NCBI GenBank assembly: GCA_000328365.1 | Contig: KB301027.1 | Location: forward strand, 203,135-267,134 | Direction of reading: 5' to 3' | DNA: 64,000 bases | Source of the DNA: Capitella teleta | Taxonomy: Eukaryota > Annelida > Polychaeta > Capitellidae | Shown: positions 13,696 to 25,139 of the stretch, in pieces | Layout: the number at the start of each line of letters is the position of its first letter | How positions within the stretch are numbered: the stretch's first letter is position 1 | Program-made: the position numbers and the translations under genes | The notes under the pieces: generated by a model | Database searches by the model: none | What the model saw: the letters and a program-made list of their open reading frames with translations, nothing else | Told to the model about the DNA's origin: nothing

Positions 13696-15852
13696 TCAGA
13701 GATAATTGTCAAGAGAGCTAGATCTGTGATTTCCACCATCTGCTTGTTGGTCATCGTCTGGTCGGTTGAAGTAGGCATGCGCCCAAGCCACAGCTCCACT
13801 GCAAGCTCCTGGTTGAGCAGCCTCTGGGTTGGATGGCCCCGCTTCGTCTTGATGGGGCGGCATCCTCAACATCGGCGTCCAGCTCTGTTGGTACAACTCA
13901 GAGAGCACCATACTGGCAGTGTCATCATGTCCATCTTCAGTGGATATGATGACCATGTTTCCATCGACTGGCTGCCTAGCATTTTGAGCAGCTGCATTTA
14001 CTTGGTAGACGCTTGGTCGTCTCGGGAAACAGCAGGACTTGGATGTGTCGCTGACGATAAGGATCCTCTGCTCTGTGGGGTTCACGCATTCTCCATGCTC
14101 AATCAGATCGGCGCCTAACAATTCTTGCTCTTGGTCGATGCGTAAACCGAGTGTCATATCAATCAGCTTGTAGAATAAAACTGTTGCGAGGAGGTGCAAT
14201 GCCATCACGCATGCCAATGCAGTTGATTGAGCCTTAATGGTACTTGTGTTCGGCTGCTGAGACAATTATTATCACAGCCATCAAAAGATCCTTCTTATAC
14301 ACTTACCTTTGCATCTATCTGATTGCTGAATACCCTCGCTGATGCCATCGCACATACACCACCAATGATATTCACTCCAATTGAGCCTGCATGGTTATAG
14401 TAATTATATACCAACAAAGGTAATCGTTGATTCAGTGACCGTGACGAACCATGCAAATCTCTTATTCGGATAACCTCCAGCAGTTGGTTGCAGATGAGCG
14501 CCAAACTTGTTCCTACACTGGCGGTTGCTACAGCTTGCCATGGCTCCAAATTCCCACCAACAGCTTTTTTTTTAAATATATAACAAAACAATTGTAAAAG
14601 ATTTTACTTGCAAATCCGATAGACTTACCTGATAACGAAACCAAAGAAGTCAATAAAGCGTGTACTAAATGTCGAATCCGCACTCTTCGGCGTCTTGTGA
14701 AGTAACTAAAATATTATTTTTCTGTATATAATAAATGGAAAGAAAGAAATTGAAAAACTACCTAAACAGCATTCCAATCATTATTCCACTCCCAGATACA
14801 AGTAAGGTTGCTGTTACATTCCTACGATAAACAAGAAGTGATAAGCGTACTATATACCTACTCATACTACCTTGATACTGCCCCTTCAGCCATTCGACCA
14901 TTTCTTAGCAGCAAGGACAAACTTTCGGGTACAAAAATAAAGAGATATAACAGGCATTAAGAGTAGCATATCAGCTGGTACTGAGGGAATGACAAGATTA
15001 AGGGGATGCATGATTTAATAGGGCAAATACAGGTTACTAAACACCACATTCACAGTCATACAGGAGAAAGCAAAAAATGCGCATTGTAAATGAGAGAGCC
15101 TTACCATACAAGTGAGGCTCCAAACAAGCTGTCCTTCACTATTCCAGGTTGTTTCTTTCCAGCTGACATGTTTCTATTCATCAAAGCCCACACAAGCGAT
15201 ACACAACCTGCGCCAACATAAACCGGTCCAGCACCGCCAACATCAGCGACACTCCAGGAATACAGCCAACCAGTTGGAGCCCAGATCCAGTAGCAAGGCA
15301 AGCTGTACGTAATTGCATGCCAGATGGAGGCCAACATAGCCGCCTCTAACTTAGCACTGCAAACCAATGACCCTACGAAATAAAACGTAGCATCTTGCAT
15401 GCAAATGTGGCTGGTCATCATTTACCTGCAATAATGTTGATGAAGGTGGTTCCTGAGACCAGGTGAGAAACAAACCGGGCATAATCGTCCTCTGAAGCTC
15501 CATGTAGAGCGATATTGCTCCAGCCGAATATGGGATTAGAAGTCGCGGGATCGCCAAAGCTGATCGAGTAGCCGACGAGCCAAAATGTCAACACATAGAC
15601 TGACGTACACAGTATGTGTTTTGCATATGCGGCTGTGCTGCTCTTTGCCAGGCATAAGCCACTGCTGATTAAACTGTAACCTGTAAGTTTTAATACTGCT
15701 AGCACAATATGCGATATTGACATCCTAATTTTGATTTAATGAGATTTTGATTTAATTTTTGAGGTGCAAGTAGTTTTTCTAGAAATACAGTGTACTCACC
15801 AGTTAAAATGAAAACAATGCTCAGTGTATCAGCTACTTGTTCCATCTCCATG
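13696..15852 (-). CDS. Divergent Amt-family ammonium transporter, 8 exons
   Basis: Exons in coding order are 15852-15800, 15680-15426, 15372-15105, 14921-14871, 14821-14762, 14705-14629, 14563-14307 and 14256-13696. All have GT-AG introns and phases agree from exon 2 to the stop. The product is about 526 residues. Family marks are YSISFGDP, a W-x-W-x-P-x-GW segment followed by D-x-GG, and near the end of the membrane domain GLRIDQEQELLGADLIEHGE, the classic Amt tail. A cytoplasmic tail of about 120 residues follows. Amt proteins are multi-span membrane transporters for ammonium. Both pore histidines of the family seem to be replaced: tyrosine in GPVYVGAG (about residue 154) and asparagine in SIGVNIIGG (about residue 319). 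Exon 1 as written is one base out of frame with the start ATG at 15852. Removing one A of an AAA run gives MEMEQVADTLSIVFILTG, a good Amt N-terminus. An ATG at 15723 in the longer form of exon 2 is a less likely start. Confidence 0.85.
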
Positions 15853-15884
15853 GTAACCAGCAGTGAACGCAGCAAGCAGCCAGC

Positions 15885-15892
15885 TTTTATAC
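15885..15892 (-). promoter_or_regulatory. TATA box of the ammonium transporter gene
   Basis: TATAAAAG lies on the minus strand 33 bases before the first ATG of the transporter. A TTCACT initiator-like site about 26 bases downstream would give a leader of only about 14 nucleotides. Position and match are good, but initiation has not been tested. Confidence 0.6.
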
Positions 15893-16025
15893 CCTGACAT
15901 AATGGATTTTAGTGGATATCCAATGTATGGCTGAAGGGCCAATCTTGTTATGAGTATTTGATTCGTGCCCTTCAGCACAACGACAATACAGCATTCTAGT
16001 TAGCTAACTAAATAGAATAAGAAAT

Positions 16026-16201
16026 ATTGGTGGCCATGAATTCTACAGTATTAAAGAGCACCTCTGTTCATTGGTGGCCATGAATTCTACAGTATTAAAG
16101 AGCACCTCTGTTCATTGGTGGCCATGAATTCTACAGTATTAAAGAGCACCTCTGTTCATTGGTGGCCATGAATTCTACAGTATTAAAGAGCACCTCTGTT
16201 C
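16026..16201. repeat. Four perfect 44-bp tandem repeats upstream of the ammonium transporter
   Basis: Identical 44-bp units start at 16026, 16070, 16114 and 16158. Each contains TTGGTGGCCATGAATTC and an AT-rich core. They sit about 135-310 bp upstream of the TATA box of the minus-strand transporter. Complete identity suggests a recent expansion or an assembly effect. Confidence 0.95.
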
Positions 16202-16384
16202 ATTTCGGAACCTTTTTGGATCGGTTCTGTGGGCTTTATTGAGTGACGAGAGACCGTTTTTGAAAAATTTGGTCAACTGTAAATGATATTCAAGACAAAT
16301 TAAAATACGAATTTCCTGCTCAGGCAGAATAGCTTGAAACGAGATGAGTGCGAGATTTCTTTTATGAGAACTGCTGAAAGATCT

Positions 16385-16440
16385 CTGGCGTCCATATCAT
16401 CCGATCGGATTGGGTGGAGCCGTAAAACCCCATCACTCAC
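16385..16440 (+). repeat. End fragment of a dispersed SINE-like repeat
   Basis: The segment around GGAGCCGTAAAACCCCATCA also occurs reverse-complemented at about 54750-54800, with a common flank reading GGATTGGGTGGAG or GGGTTGGGCGGAG. The conserved end and the dispersed placement suggest a short retroposon, but the family is not identified. Confidence 0.4.
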
Positions 16441-16454
16441 TCACTGCTGAAAGA

Positions 16455-16699
16455 TCTGCTCACTCGACGTATCCCATTGTTAACAATAAGAGAATTACTT
16501 TTATGCCGTCATGACGGTATGAAATCAAACGCGAGAAGAAAGCGAGATTTTAAACCTCTCAAATTTGATATATCTAGGAATTAGCCCACAGCAAGCGTAT
16601 TGTCGAAAATTATGTCAGTCAAAAGGCGTATTTGTCTTTTGAGATACATCCTCTATCATCCGTTACTAGTTCAAAACAACCAGAGGTCCTCTTTAAATA
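16455..16699 (+). repeat. Dispersed repeat, copy 1 (pair with 30988-31225)
   Basis: About 240 bp is shared in the same orientation with 30988-31225. Shared blocks include CCCATTGTTAAC near the start, GCGAGAAGAAAGCGAGATTT in the middle and CATCCTCT with CGTTACTAGTT near the end. No open frame is conserved. It is likely a nonautonomous element. Confidence 0.7.
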
Positions 16700-16756
16700 A
16701 AAAAAAACATACTGAAATATTATATGATTGCTTTCTCTGAACCTCTGCAGCAAAAC

Positions 16757-18150
16757 AAAGAGAGAGACAAGAGAGAGACAATTTTATTATTTCCAAAAAA
16801 GGTAATAATACATAGAATTGGTAGCTGACCCAGACTTGGGTATGTGCTACAAAAAGAATGAAAAACGAATACTAACTAACTTTCGGTGTCGTCTGTGGTA
16901 GAATTTCGAAAAGAAAAAGGTGCAAGGTGCAATGTGCAGCGGTTAAGAGTAAAATTCCTACTTATTTATTTACAATTCCTAATCTAACCTGACGCTATTT
17001 ACAATACCTACAAGAAAAAAGAAAAAAAAAAAAAAAAAAAAGAAAAAAAACGCAAAACAAAAACAAAAACAAAGGAGATGATAATTGACAAAAAAAATAA
17101 AAATACATGTATAGAGAGAAGAACAAAAAAAGAAGTATTTTTTTTAATCTGGCCAGGATAATGAAAATGCTTAAATATACAGGTTTGATGAAGTGAAAAA
17201 AAAAATGAAAAGAATAAGGGAAAAAAATAAGAAAATAGAAAAATAGATTGTTAAGGCTGAAATAGCCTTATTGGGTGATTGAAATAGAAAATACGTTGTC
17301 GTTTAATAATTTATCTTTCATAATCCTAGTGAATTTATTGAATGAAAATGAATTAATATTTATGTTTTGAGCGAGTCTGTTCCATGTGGAAACACCTCTT
17401 ACTCTTATCGATTTCCGGTTGGTTTCGGAGATTACATGTGGCATATGAAGTAAGTTTTGTTGTCTTGTAGGAACAGAATGTACAGAGTTATTGCTTTGAA
17501 ATAGTTCATCAATTACAGAAGGAAGGAGTCGAAAATAGAATTTATTCATAAATTTACTAAGAGCTAAAATGTAGATAGCCTGCAGTGGCAGAATTTCAAA
17601 AGATTTAAATAAAGGTTCGGTATGGGCTAAGCGTTTGGAGAAAGATATTATTCGCAGTGCACGTTTTTGAGTTTTAAAAACCGAATAAAAGAGTTGACTA
17701 CAGTGGCCCCAAACATCTATACAATAGCTCAAATATGGATAAATAAATGCATAGTACAATTGGATTAAGGTTTTACGGTCCAGATTCTTCCTTGCACAGC
17801 TCAACATTCCAGTTGACCGAGATATTTTGCCTCGGATATATTTAATGTGTTCACTCCAGGAGAGTTTATCATCGATAACAATTCCTAGAAATTTCAGGGA
17901 ATATACTCTATCAATCACTGTATTATTAATAGTAAGAGGTAACAAATTTGCGGACAATACTTTAGATTTTGAGAATATGATATAATTGGTTTTTGTAACA
18001 TTCGGGGATAGACGATTGCATTGAATCCATTTGATTAAGTTATTCATTTCTATATTGAAAAAGTGAATGGAAGTTCTATTAATCTGTTTCTTAAAATAAA
18101 ACAATGTTGATAATTCAAACGCCCGTATTTTAAATTTTATTCTCATAAAT
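16757..18150 (-). mobile_element. 5'-truncated LINE, C-terminal part of the reverse transcriptase ORF plus 3' UTR
   Basis: A 292-residue open frame (stop at 17268) has the post-palm blocks of non-LTR reverse transcriptases: the NRLS and KT segment, FLGIVIDDKLSWSEHI, KISRSTGML, and the IYPYLSYCIDVWG block. Endonuclease and catalytic palm are missing, so the copy is truncated at about 18150. The 3' UTR is T-rich in element orientation. Just after the stop it holds a hairpin-capable AAGGCTATTTCAGCCTT. It ends with AATAAAA and two copies of TTGTCTCTC, a short-repeat tail as in CR1-like LINEs. The frame is still open, suggesting a fairly young insertion. Confidence 0.85.
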
Positions 18151-18626
18151 AAAAAGACGGAATTGAAGAATTCTGGTGTACAACCTTTATTGGTAGATTA
18201 TTGTAATTGTATCTGCAAACACCCCGCGAGATTACGAACAACAAACTAAATATCCGATGTATTCGTCGATCACAAGGATCGCATCGTCCGCATAAGCAAA
18301 CACAGCAAATGAGACTCATATTGATGACGCAGGATACATGTATCTTACAGAACTTATTCTAGCACGCTATGTTACACTTCTAGGCAGCCTAAAACTGTGC
18401 AATGAGTCACAAGTTGATAACGTTTCGTACATTTTGATCGTAATTTTATAGAAATTCATTTTTCGGGTATTAGTAACTAGTAACATGTAACCATGGTAAC
18501 CATGAAAACGGACCGCTTACTTAGTTCTCCAAACACGTGCAAATTAAAACCAAATTAAAATAATATTTTAATAATTTTTAGCATAATATATATAGTGTAA
18601 AGGTACAGGGTAAAGACAAAGTTAAT
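18151..18626. other. 3' flank of the minus-strand kringle gene
   Basis: No gene is visible. This is the probable 3' untranslated region and downstream flank of the minus-strand kringle gene, bounded by the LINE. Confidence 0.5.
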
Positions 18627-21600
18627 TCAAACATCGGGGCACGTGTGTACATGGCAGACATTGAACGGATGAAGCTGAGATCGCATTATGACATACACTG
18701 TATTGAATGAGCTTATAGAATGACATTTGATTCTGCAGCCTTGCATACCATCACTTGGATAGGTTCCTTGTAGATGGCATGACTCAGTGTAGCGTGTAGG
18801 TGTGTCGAGGTTACACGTGGAATTGGTGGCATCCCTTTTCGCAAACGCCATGATGGCCTCATCTGCACTGCAATCGTGGTTCTCTCTCTCAACCTGATAG
18901 GTCACCTCGAAGGAGAAATCGGTGACCTCAGAGCTTACTTTGACCTCCAGTTTCATGTCGTTGAAATTCAAATAAGGATGCTGGCAAGTCATTGGCTCTG
19001 CTGTGAGTTTATTGTTGTCGAAGAAGTTGGCGTTGGAGCTGGCTGATTCTACAGTCACTGTAATAATGATGACATTGAAAAATATAAAAATAGTCAAGGC
19101 ACATAATTGTGTGCGTTTGGTTGCTAAATAATTATATTGTGAGATTAAATGCACTCACGTCAGTCAGTGCATAATTAGAGTCTGAACGGCTAAAGAAATA
19201 TGCAAATGCTCATACTCTCTAAAGTTGCAATGAAATGGCTGTTTGTCTGGAATTGTTTGAAAACGTAGTGTTAAAATTATACTCGAATTCTCTCAAAATC
19301 ACAATTTGTGTCAAGTATAATTGCAACTCCTCTCGCAGAAACCCGCACTGACTCGCATTGTCACATTTCTAAGTTTTAATTCCTCCTAATTGCGGATACA
19401 AATTCATTTAGTTTGATACAAGAATTATCTAAATCGGAGCAGTAGTTCAAAAACTACAGCCTGTTTACGTGTCAACCAAACACCTAATCGAAGATCGGAA
19501 ATTTGCGTTAAAACGTTGGCAAAGATTCAAAATCATTAAAGTTTCAATACAATAGGCTTAATTATACACAAAAGTATAATATTATACACAAAAGAACTTA
19601 TTGGTTACAGACATTGGCATGATTTTGTGGGCGAGGGAAGAGGAGATATGTTTTCTTTATTTCGCCCTAAAAACATTAGAATCGACATTTTAAGCCCATC
19701 TGACCTCTTACGGCTTGTTTGCTCGGGAATATACTGAGCGACTTAGTGCGGGTTTCGAGGAGTCACAATATACATTGGTTGATTGCGAGAAACAAGTTAA
19801 GAGTGCATCAAGAGTTGTAAGAGGAATTTTCTTTTTAGTTCAGTCTATTGGTAAATGATATTGAAACAACAAATCCACACAAATTCTGCCAAAGCCCATA
19901 CACATATACACACCCTCCTTACAGTTCCTCACACTCGATCTCATTGACACCCTGTCACTCATAACCAATGCTAACAAGTACTAGCATAAGAATTGAGCAA
20001 TGATTCACCTCGTGGACACACCGGAATATTTTTGCAGTATGCGTATCGAGTGGACGAGGCCATAGTGTAGCACCATGGACCCTCTGCAGCAGGTGGACTG
20101 GGATTTCTGCAGTAGTTTTCGTGGCCATATCTGCCTCCATAGCTATTCCACTTATTGCTTGCGAAAAATTCATGTGAATGTGGAGACTGTTTGTCCCATC
20201 TCTGACAAATTACACCACTCGGAGTGTACTGTAGGCTGCCCCTGTACTCGACACCATAGCCAGAAGTACGGCAATCATCTGTGAAATAATATAATTATGT
20301 CAAAAATAATGTTGAAAAAGGATTAAGATTTTATGCATATCTACTCTGTGTTCTTTTATTGCAACAAAAACGAAATGTCACCCGGTTTTGACGAGTGCAA
20401 TAATTAGGCTCTGATTTGTTGCGATGTCATAAATAGGTTATTCTAGCGTACTATCAATGCTGTCTGAAATAAGATACATGTTTTTGTTTTTGTTTTTGTT
20501 TTTGTTTTTTTTTGTTTTTGTTTTTGTTTTTGTTTTTTTGCCAAACCATTGGATGAAATGATCAGGTCGACACATTAATATGTTATGGTTAATCATACAG
20601 AATGTTCTCTATTAATAATGTTAGTTTTAATGCATTATGTTACAACGAAATGAAAACCCTTACATTACCAATAGCTATAATAACAATAATAATATTATGT
20701 ACTGAAATGAATTTTGTACAAGAGGTCAACAGACTTGCATCGAATCAACCGGTGCTTCCTTTTTGTGGTGACGCCTCATTTGCTTAATGGTTAACCATAT
20801 TTTCTCTTATTACCTTCTGGTCAACCATACTCACCGGCACATGATGCACAGAACTTGACATCGCAGTATTCATGTGTAACATCCGGGTCAGTTGTGAAGC
20901 ACCACGGCCCATTTGGGTCGTTGCTAGGGTTGCGACAATAGCTGTGCCTACACCCTTCTTGGTGGTTTTACCTCTGCCTCTTCTGGAAATGCAGCATTGA
21001 ATCAGATTCAATTTTGATGAACTTGCATTGGACACAGAGAGAAGACAATGCGTATACAAAAATCCGAATTATAATAAGAAAGTAAGTGTGTCCAAACAAT
21101 CAAACATATAATACAGAATGAATGGGTAGAGGAATGAGAAGAAGAACAAAGAGACGGAAAATGGGGATACAGCGGAAGAAGAGAGAAGGCGAGATTGAAG
21201 GGAGTGGAAGAAGACGGTGGTGCATTAGAGGCAAAGACGTATTATAAGATTTTTTTGATTTTTTTTTTACTTTTGAAACGGACGAATTGTCGGGAATTAA
21301 GGTTAAAAACTTATAATGTTTCTCACACTTATTACACACATTAGCTGGGACGTGTATTTCTTCTCGAACCGAACTCTGATTTCCAGTTTCCAATCCCGCT
21401 GTAGTCGCGTAACCGGACCCTGGTTCCTCTCAAATCACACGAGACTTAGTTATGTTTATCTTGACAACATTGCTGAAGCATACAAACTCCACTGTGAGAC
21501 TAGCGAGGTCCCGTGTCATCTCTCGCGCTCATCATCCGTGATCGAGACTTGGTCCTAACCAGAACCAGAGTTCGGTTCGAGAAGAAAAACACACCCCTGG

Positions 21601-23641
21601 TTTTGACGAAACGAGCCTGACAGTGCACACCCAGTGCTCTGCCTGTTGGAAACTCTGCAGAAACGTTTATTTATACTCATTGGGAAGTTTTGAAATAAAA
21701 TTTAGAGAAGATTGCAGTGGTGGTTGGATCTCTTTGCAAATCCTGGGAGAGGCGCATTTTGGTCTAGGCAGGAATTTGACAAAAAAAGGGTAACACAATT
21801 TTTCGTGAAACGTGACCTACCCGGAAATATACAGGACGTAACTTTCTAGATTAATTTTATTGTACATCGATTGTTTGCGACTCATTACAGCCATAGCGCA
21901 CTTGTATCAATTAATAATTCCTGCTTCATTCGCTAGAGGCGCCGCTCTCGCCACGAACTATTAGGCGCCTTCACTTCGCATAAAGATAATTTTGCTGCTC
22001 AAACTTTGTTGTTATGCTCACTTAGTCTCAAATACTCTAAACACCCCCACATACTAAGTTTCGATGTAATTAATTGTGAAACTCTTAACTTACATACCGA
22101 GGTGCAAAGCTTGTTGCTCTAATTATAAATAGTTGATATAAAACAAATATTTGACTGGTAATGAAAAAGACACTGAGAGGCATTTAATAAGCTGTTTATT
22201 AAAAAAATGTCACGGGATTTTCATGATAAATATACATTTTTTTTTAAACAGAGCAAGGTTGCATGCCATGGGGCTGAAAAAAATCCCACAGCACAAGTAA
22301 ACGCAGTATGCAGTGCTCCCACCAACCCAATGAGCTCGAAAAAGGAGACAAATAATGAAATAAATGACTGACATCCATATTTGCTTGCTCAATAACTGCT
22401 GTCGAGATTCGGCTATTTACGTGAAACAGTAGCACCGGGACGACCCAGTAGAGGCACATGATACTGTTGTAACCCGAAGTGTCGGATAGACTGACTGGTC
22501 AGATATCGCCTTAACCGGGAGACAAAGGAATCACAGACAATCGACACGCCTATTTTCATTGAGTCAAGAAATTTGAGCAGTTAAGCGCAGTGACAAGCAG
22601 TAATTATCTTGTCACACACACTGTGCGAGTGATATGAAAACAAACGATGTTAAAGACGTATTTCACTCGAGTCGATGTAAAGCGCTTACGTGAGTTCACG
22701 GGGGTCACGTTAAGCGGATTTGTAGGCATATAATTCATTAGAGGGGCGCTATATTGACTGACCATCCAAGCGCCATCTATGCTATTCTCACGAAGGGACA
22801 TTTTGAGTTGTCCTTGGTGAGTATACGTGGGTGAAGCTGTTCTTTGTGTCCTGGATGCAAACCTTAATATTGTGCAAACAACGGTTGTTATCATCAATTA
22901 AAGGCATGTCATCTTAATCCGAGAGAATACATAATAATTTATGTGCTCATTCTACTGTCATGTACAACATACAATTCACGCCGTGTTTTTCCAATCAGAT
23001 GATCGTAAACCCAAGGAAGGCCAACGAGTAAGAGACATACGCTTTACATTTCATTTTCCCAGGCATTAGTCTTTTTACAGAATTTGGAAAGGAATCCCAA
23101 GGACGTTGATCATCACCACAAAAACAAAAATGCTGGCTTCATTCACCAGTTGAGAGGCAGAAGTCTGCTGTGCAACAGTTTCATATAAAAATGCGACACG
23201 TAAGGCAGGAGATCGAAGCAGCAATCGTTATGGTGTATCATGACAACACTCAGAAATCCCTCAACCAGATACGCTATGCAAAATACTTGTCAACAGGTGG
23301 CACCCAGCTCCGCAAAGCCTGTCTCCAACCTCATCTTCAGCCGAGGATCACAATCAACGAGAAAACTTGGAGGTGCAGGAATCAATGGGATTTATTTAAA
23401 TCTCACATAATGTCACATACTACCATGCTTCTCCATTTCTCTTGAATTTTATCAGACGCAACTGCAGAGGTATAATTACAAGTACCTAAGCACGACCTTC
23501 TTTGCACCCTGGCATGCTACAACATTGTCTGGGTCGACCCATATCGATTGGCTTACCAATTAGCATAGATTTAGTTAACTAACCTGTGGGCGCAATATAC
23601 AGAGACAGCAATCCACTTATTAAAGCGACATAAATATCCAT
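18627..23641 (-). CDS. Secreted kringle protein paralog, first kringle damaged
   Basis: Exons in coding order are 23641-23584 (signal peptide, starts MDIYVALISG), 20982-20835 (remnant of kringle 1), 20278-20009 (kringle 2) and 19057-18627 (C-terminal domain, stop at 18627). All junctions are phase 1. Kringle 2 is intact: CQRWDKQSPHSH, NYCRNPS and GPWCYT are clear. The kringle 1 exon is 148 bp against 264 bp in the plus-strand paralog. It has lost its middle and its frame, although NPS and GPWC are still encoded in another frame. Because kringle exons are phase 1-1, skipping that exon would leave an open frame for signal peptide, kringle 2 and C-terminal domain. The C-terminal domain keeps 8 cysteines and is very close to that of the paralog at 36525-36967. 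Kringles bind proteins or lysine-bearing ligands; the function here is unknown. The signal exon at 28150-28213 is an alternative first exon. Confidence 0.7.
20481..20538. repeat. GTTTTT simple repeat
   Basis: A run of TTTTTG units, with one longer T stretch, lies in an intron of the minus-strand kringle gene. Confidence 0.9.
21345..21599. mobile_element. Small MITE with inverted ends, in an intron
   Basis: The left end contains TTTCTTCTCGAACCGAACTC. The right end, reverse-complemented, contains the same stretch followed by TGGTTC, and its tip reads CCAGGGGTGTG against CTGGGACGTG on the left. The element is about 250 bp and has no transposase. The tip resembles hAT-type ends, but I could not find a target-site duplication. 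Confidence 0.6.
21600..23583. other. Intron 1 of the minus-strand kringle gene, no other gene seen
   Basis: No conserved coding segment is recognised. Several short open frames have no domain and no splice context. Confidence 0.4.
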
Positions 23642-24313
23642 CTCTCCACCTCAGAGAAAGAACGAAAAATGTAGATTTACGGCACACCAACTCGAAAGAG
23701 CGTCACGTGGTTCAAACACGTTTCCATCTCAAAGCGCATCTACACCTGTCCCCGAAAGGACACCAACCGATATTTTTTACATAGTTTTGAGACTTTGATG
23801 TATTCAATTATGATATTCTATGGATCAGCATTATTCATTTTTCTTTGGACCTGTGCGGAATATTTTGAATGCACAAATGTGATATTCTGGAGCCGAGGCC
23901 AAAAAATTATTCATGTGTTTACGACTAAATGTGACACCCGCAACAAAAAGAGCTGAGGCTTCTGAGTGAACAGCGAAGTGAATAAGGACAACAAGTGTAT
24001 TTTTATTTCATTGATGTACATTCTGATGATCCAGCTTAGCATTAATATTTCACATTAAGCAGCCGCGATCTGTAACTTTCCTTTGTCGAATGGGGAAAAA
24101 GGCTGGTTGGTACGTTTCGGTCGCACACGGCTTGGATCAAGGGTGATTACAAGTTGAATTATTATAGACATCAAAGGAAGGAGACGACAAGTGATCAGGG
24201 GCTGTATTCACCTTGATCCTCAGCTATTAACTAAGGTTTAAAGAGGATCTCTATCAATATTGGATCCTTTATTAGGCTGATTCCATTGGGTTTTATGAAT
24301 GCGAATACATGTA

Positions 24314-24839
24314 CAGACTGGTTCATATTGTTGTTCCGAATAATGATAAAGTTCCCTATGGGATTTTACCATTGCGAGATGTTGCTACGGCGTGGTTGCC
24401 AAGGCGCTCTGGAGTGACCGACACGATTGTGGCAATGTAAAATCATGGTATTTATTGCACTTAACTGTAATGGATATCTAACAACATATCAAAAAGACAA
24501 CAATTTAAGCATTAACATCTGGATCATTACAAAAGGTGCTCGAAGTGACTCCGACTGACATCGGAGCAGAGTTGGAGTCTCACCTCAACACTATCGCCTT
24601 AATCCTTGTTCTGATCGATCTCAGCGAACGCGTTGTTATGAAGTCTCTGAGATCTTCAAGGGTTCGTGGACTCCTTGCAAAGACAACATTTTTCACGTGG
24701 TCCAACAAGAAAAAATCCAATGGTGTGAGGTCTGGCGACCAAAACCCCCCTAGCAACTACGCCGTAGCAACGTCTCGCAATGGTAAAAACCCTTTAGGGA
24801 ACTTCAACTTTATTTAGAACAACAATATGGACCAGTTTG
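24314..24839 (-). mobile_element. Mariner-like DNA transposon remnant with 80-bp terminal inverted repeats
   Basis: The element is 526 bp and flanked by TA dinucleotides at 24312-24313 and 24840-24841, the Tc1/mariner target duplication. Ends read CAGACTGGTTCATATTG and, reverse-complemented, CAAACTGGTCCATATTG. Similarity continues for about 80 bp to a shared TTGCTACGGCG. On the minus strand a piece of transposase C-terminus is readable: WSPDLTPLDFFLLDHVKN and then ARSPRTLEDLRDFI, which is the third catalytic-aspartate region of mariner-type DDE enzymes. A stop follows about ten codons later. Most of the transposase is gone, so this is an internally deleted copy. Confidence 0.85.
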
Positions 24840-25139
24840 TATACCAATTCTGAATCTATTTGCTATAAATACGTTTCAAGATAATTTGAACTATGCCTTC
24901 CTAACTTAAACATAATTATATGAAGAGAAATAAGAATGATATTTGCTTGACGACTTGACTTGACTTGACAGTTGCTATGACGACGGACAGGAAAGGCGGA
25001 ATTCAAATTTTACAAAAGTCCGATTTGTTGTTTTTGGAGGACTGTTCAGGCATTTTAGATCACCTGAACCTGTCGTAATAATCATCGTTTGCGTCTCTTC
25101 ACGACGAATCCGATGATCTCAAAATCGTACGTATCCGTC

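Noticed and set aside
13726-14118. 130-codon plus-strand frame
   Set aside because: It is the antisense shadow of the last ammonium-transporter exon.
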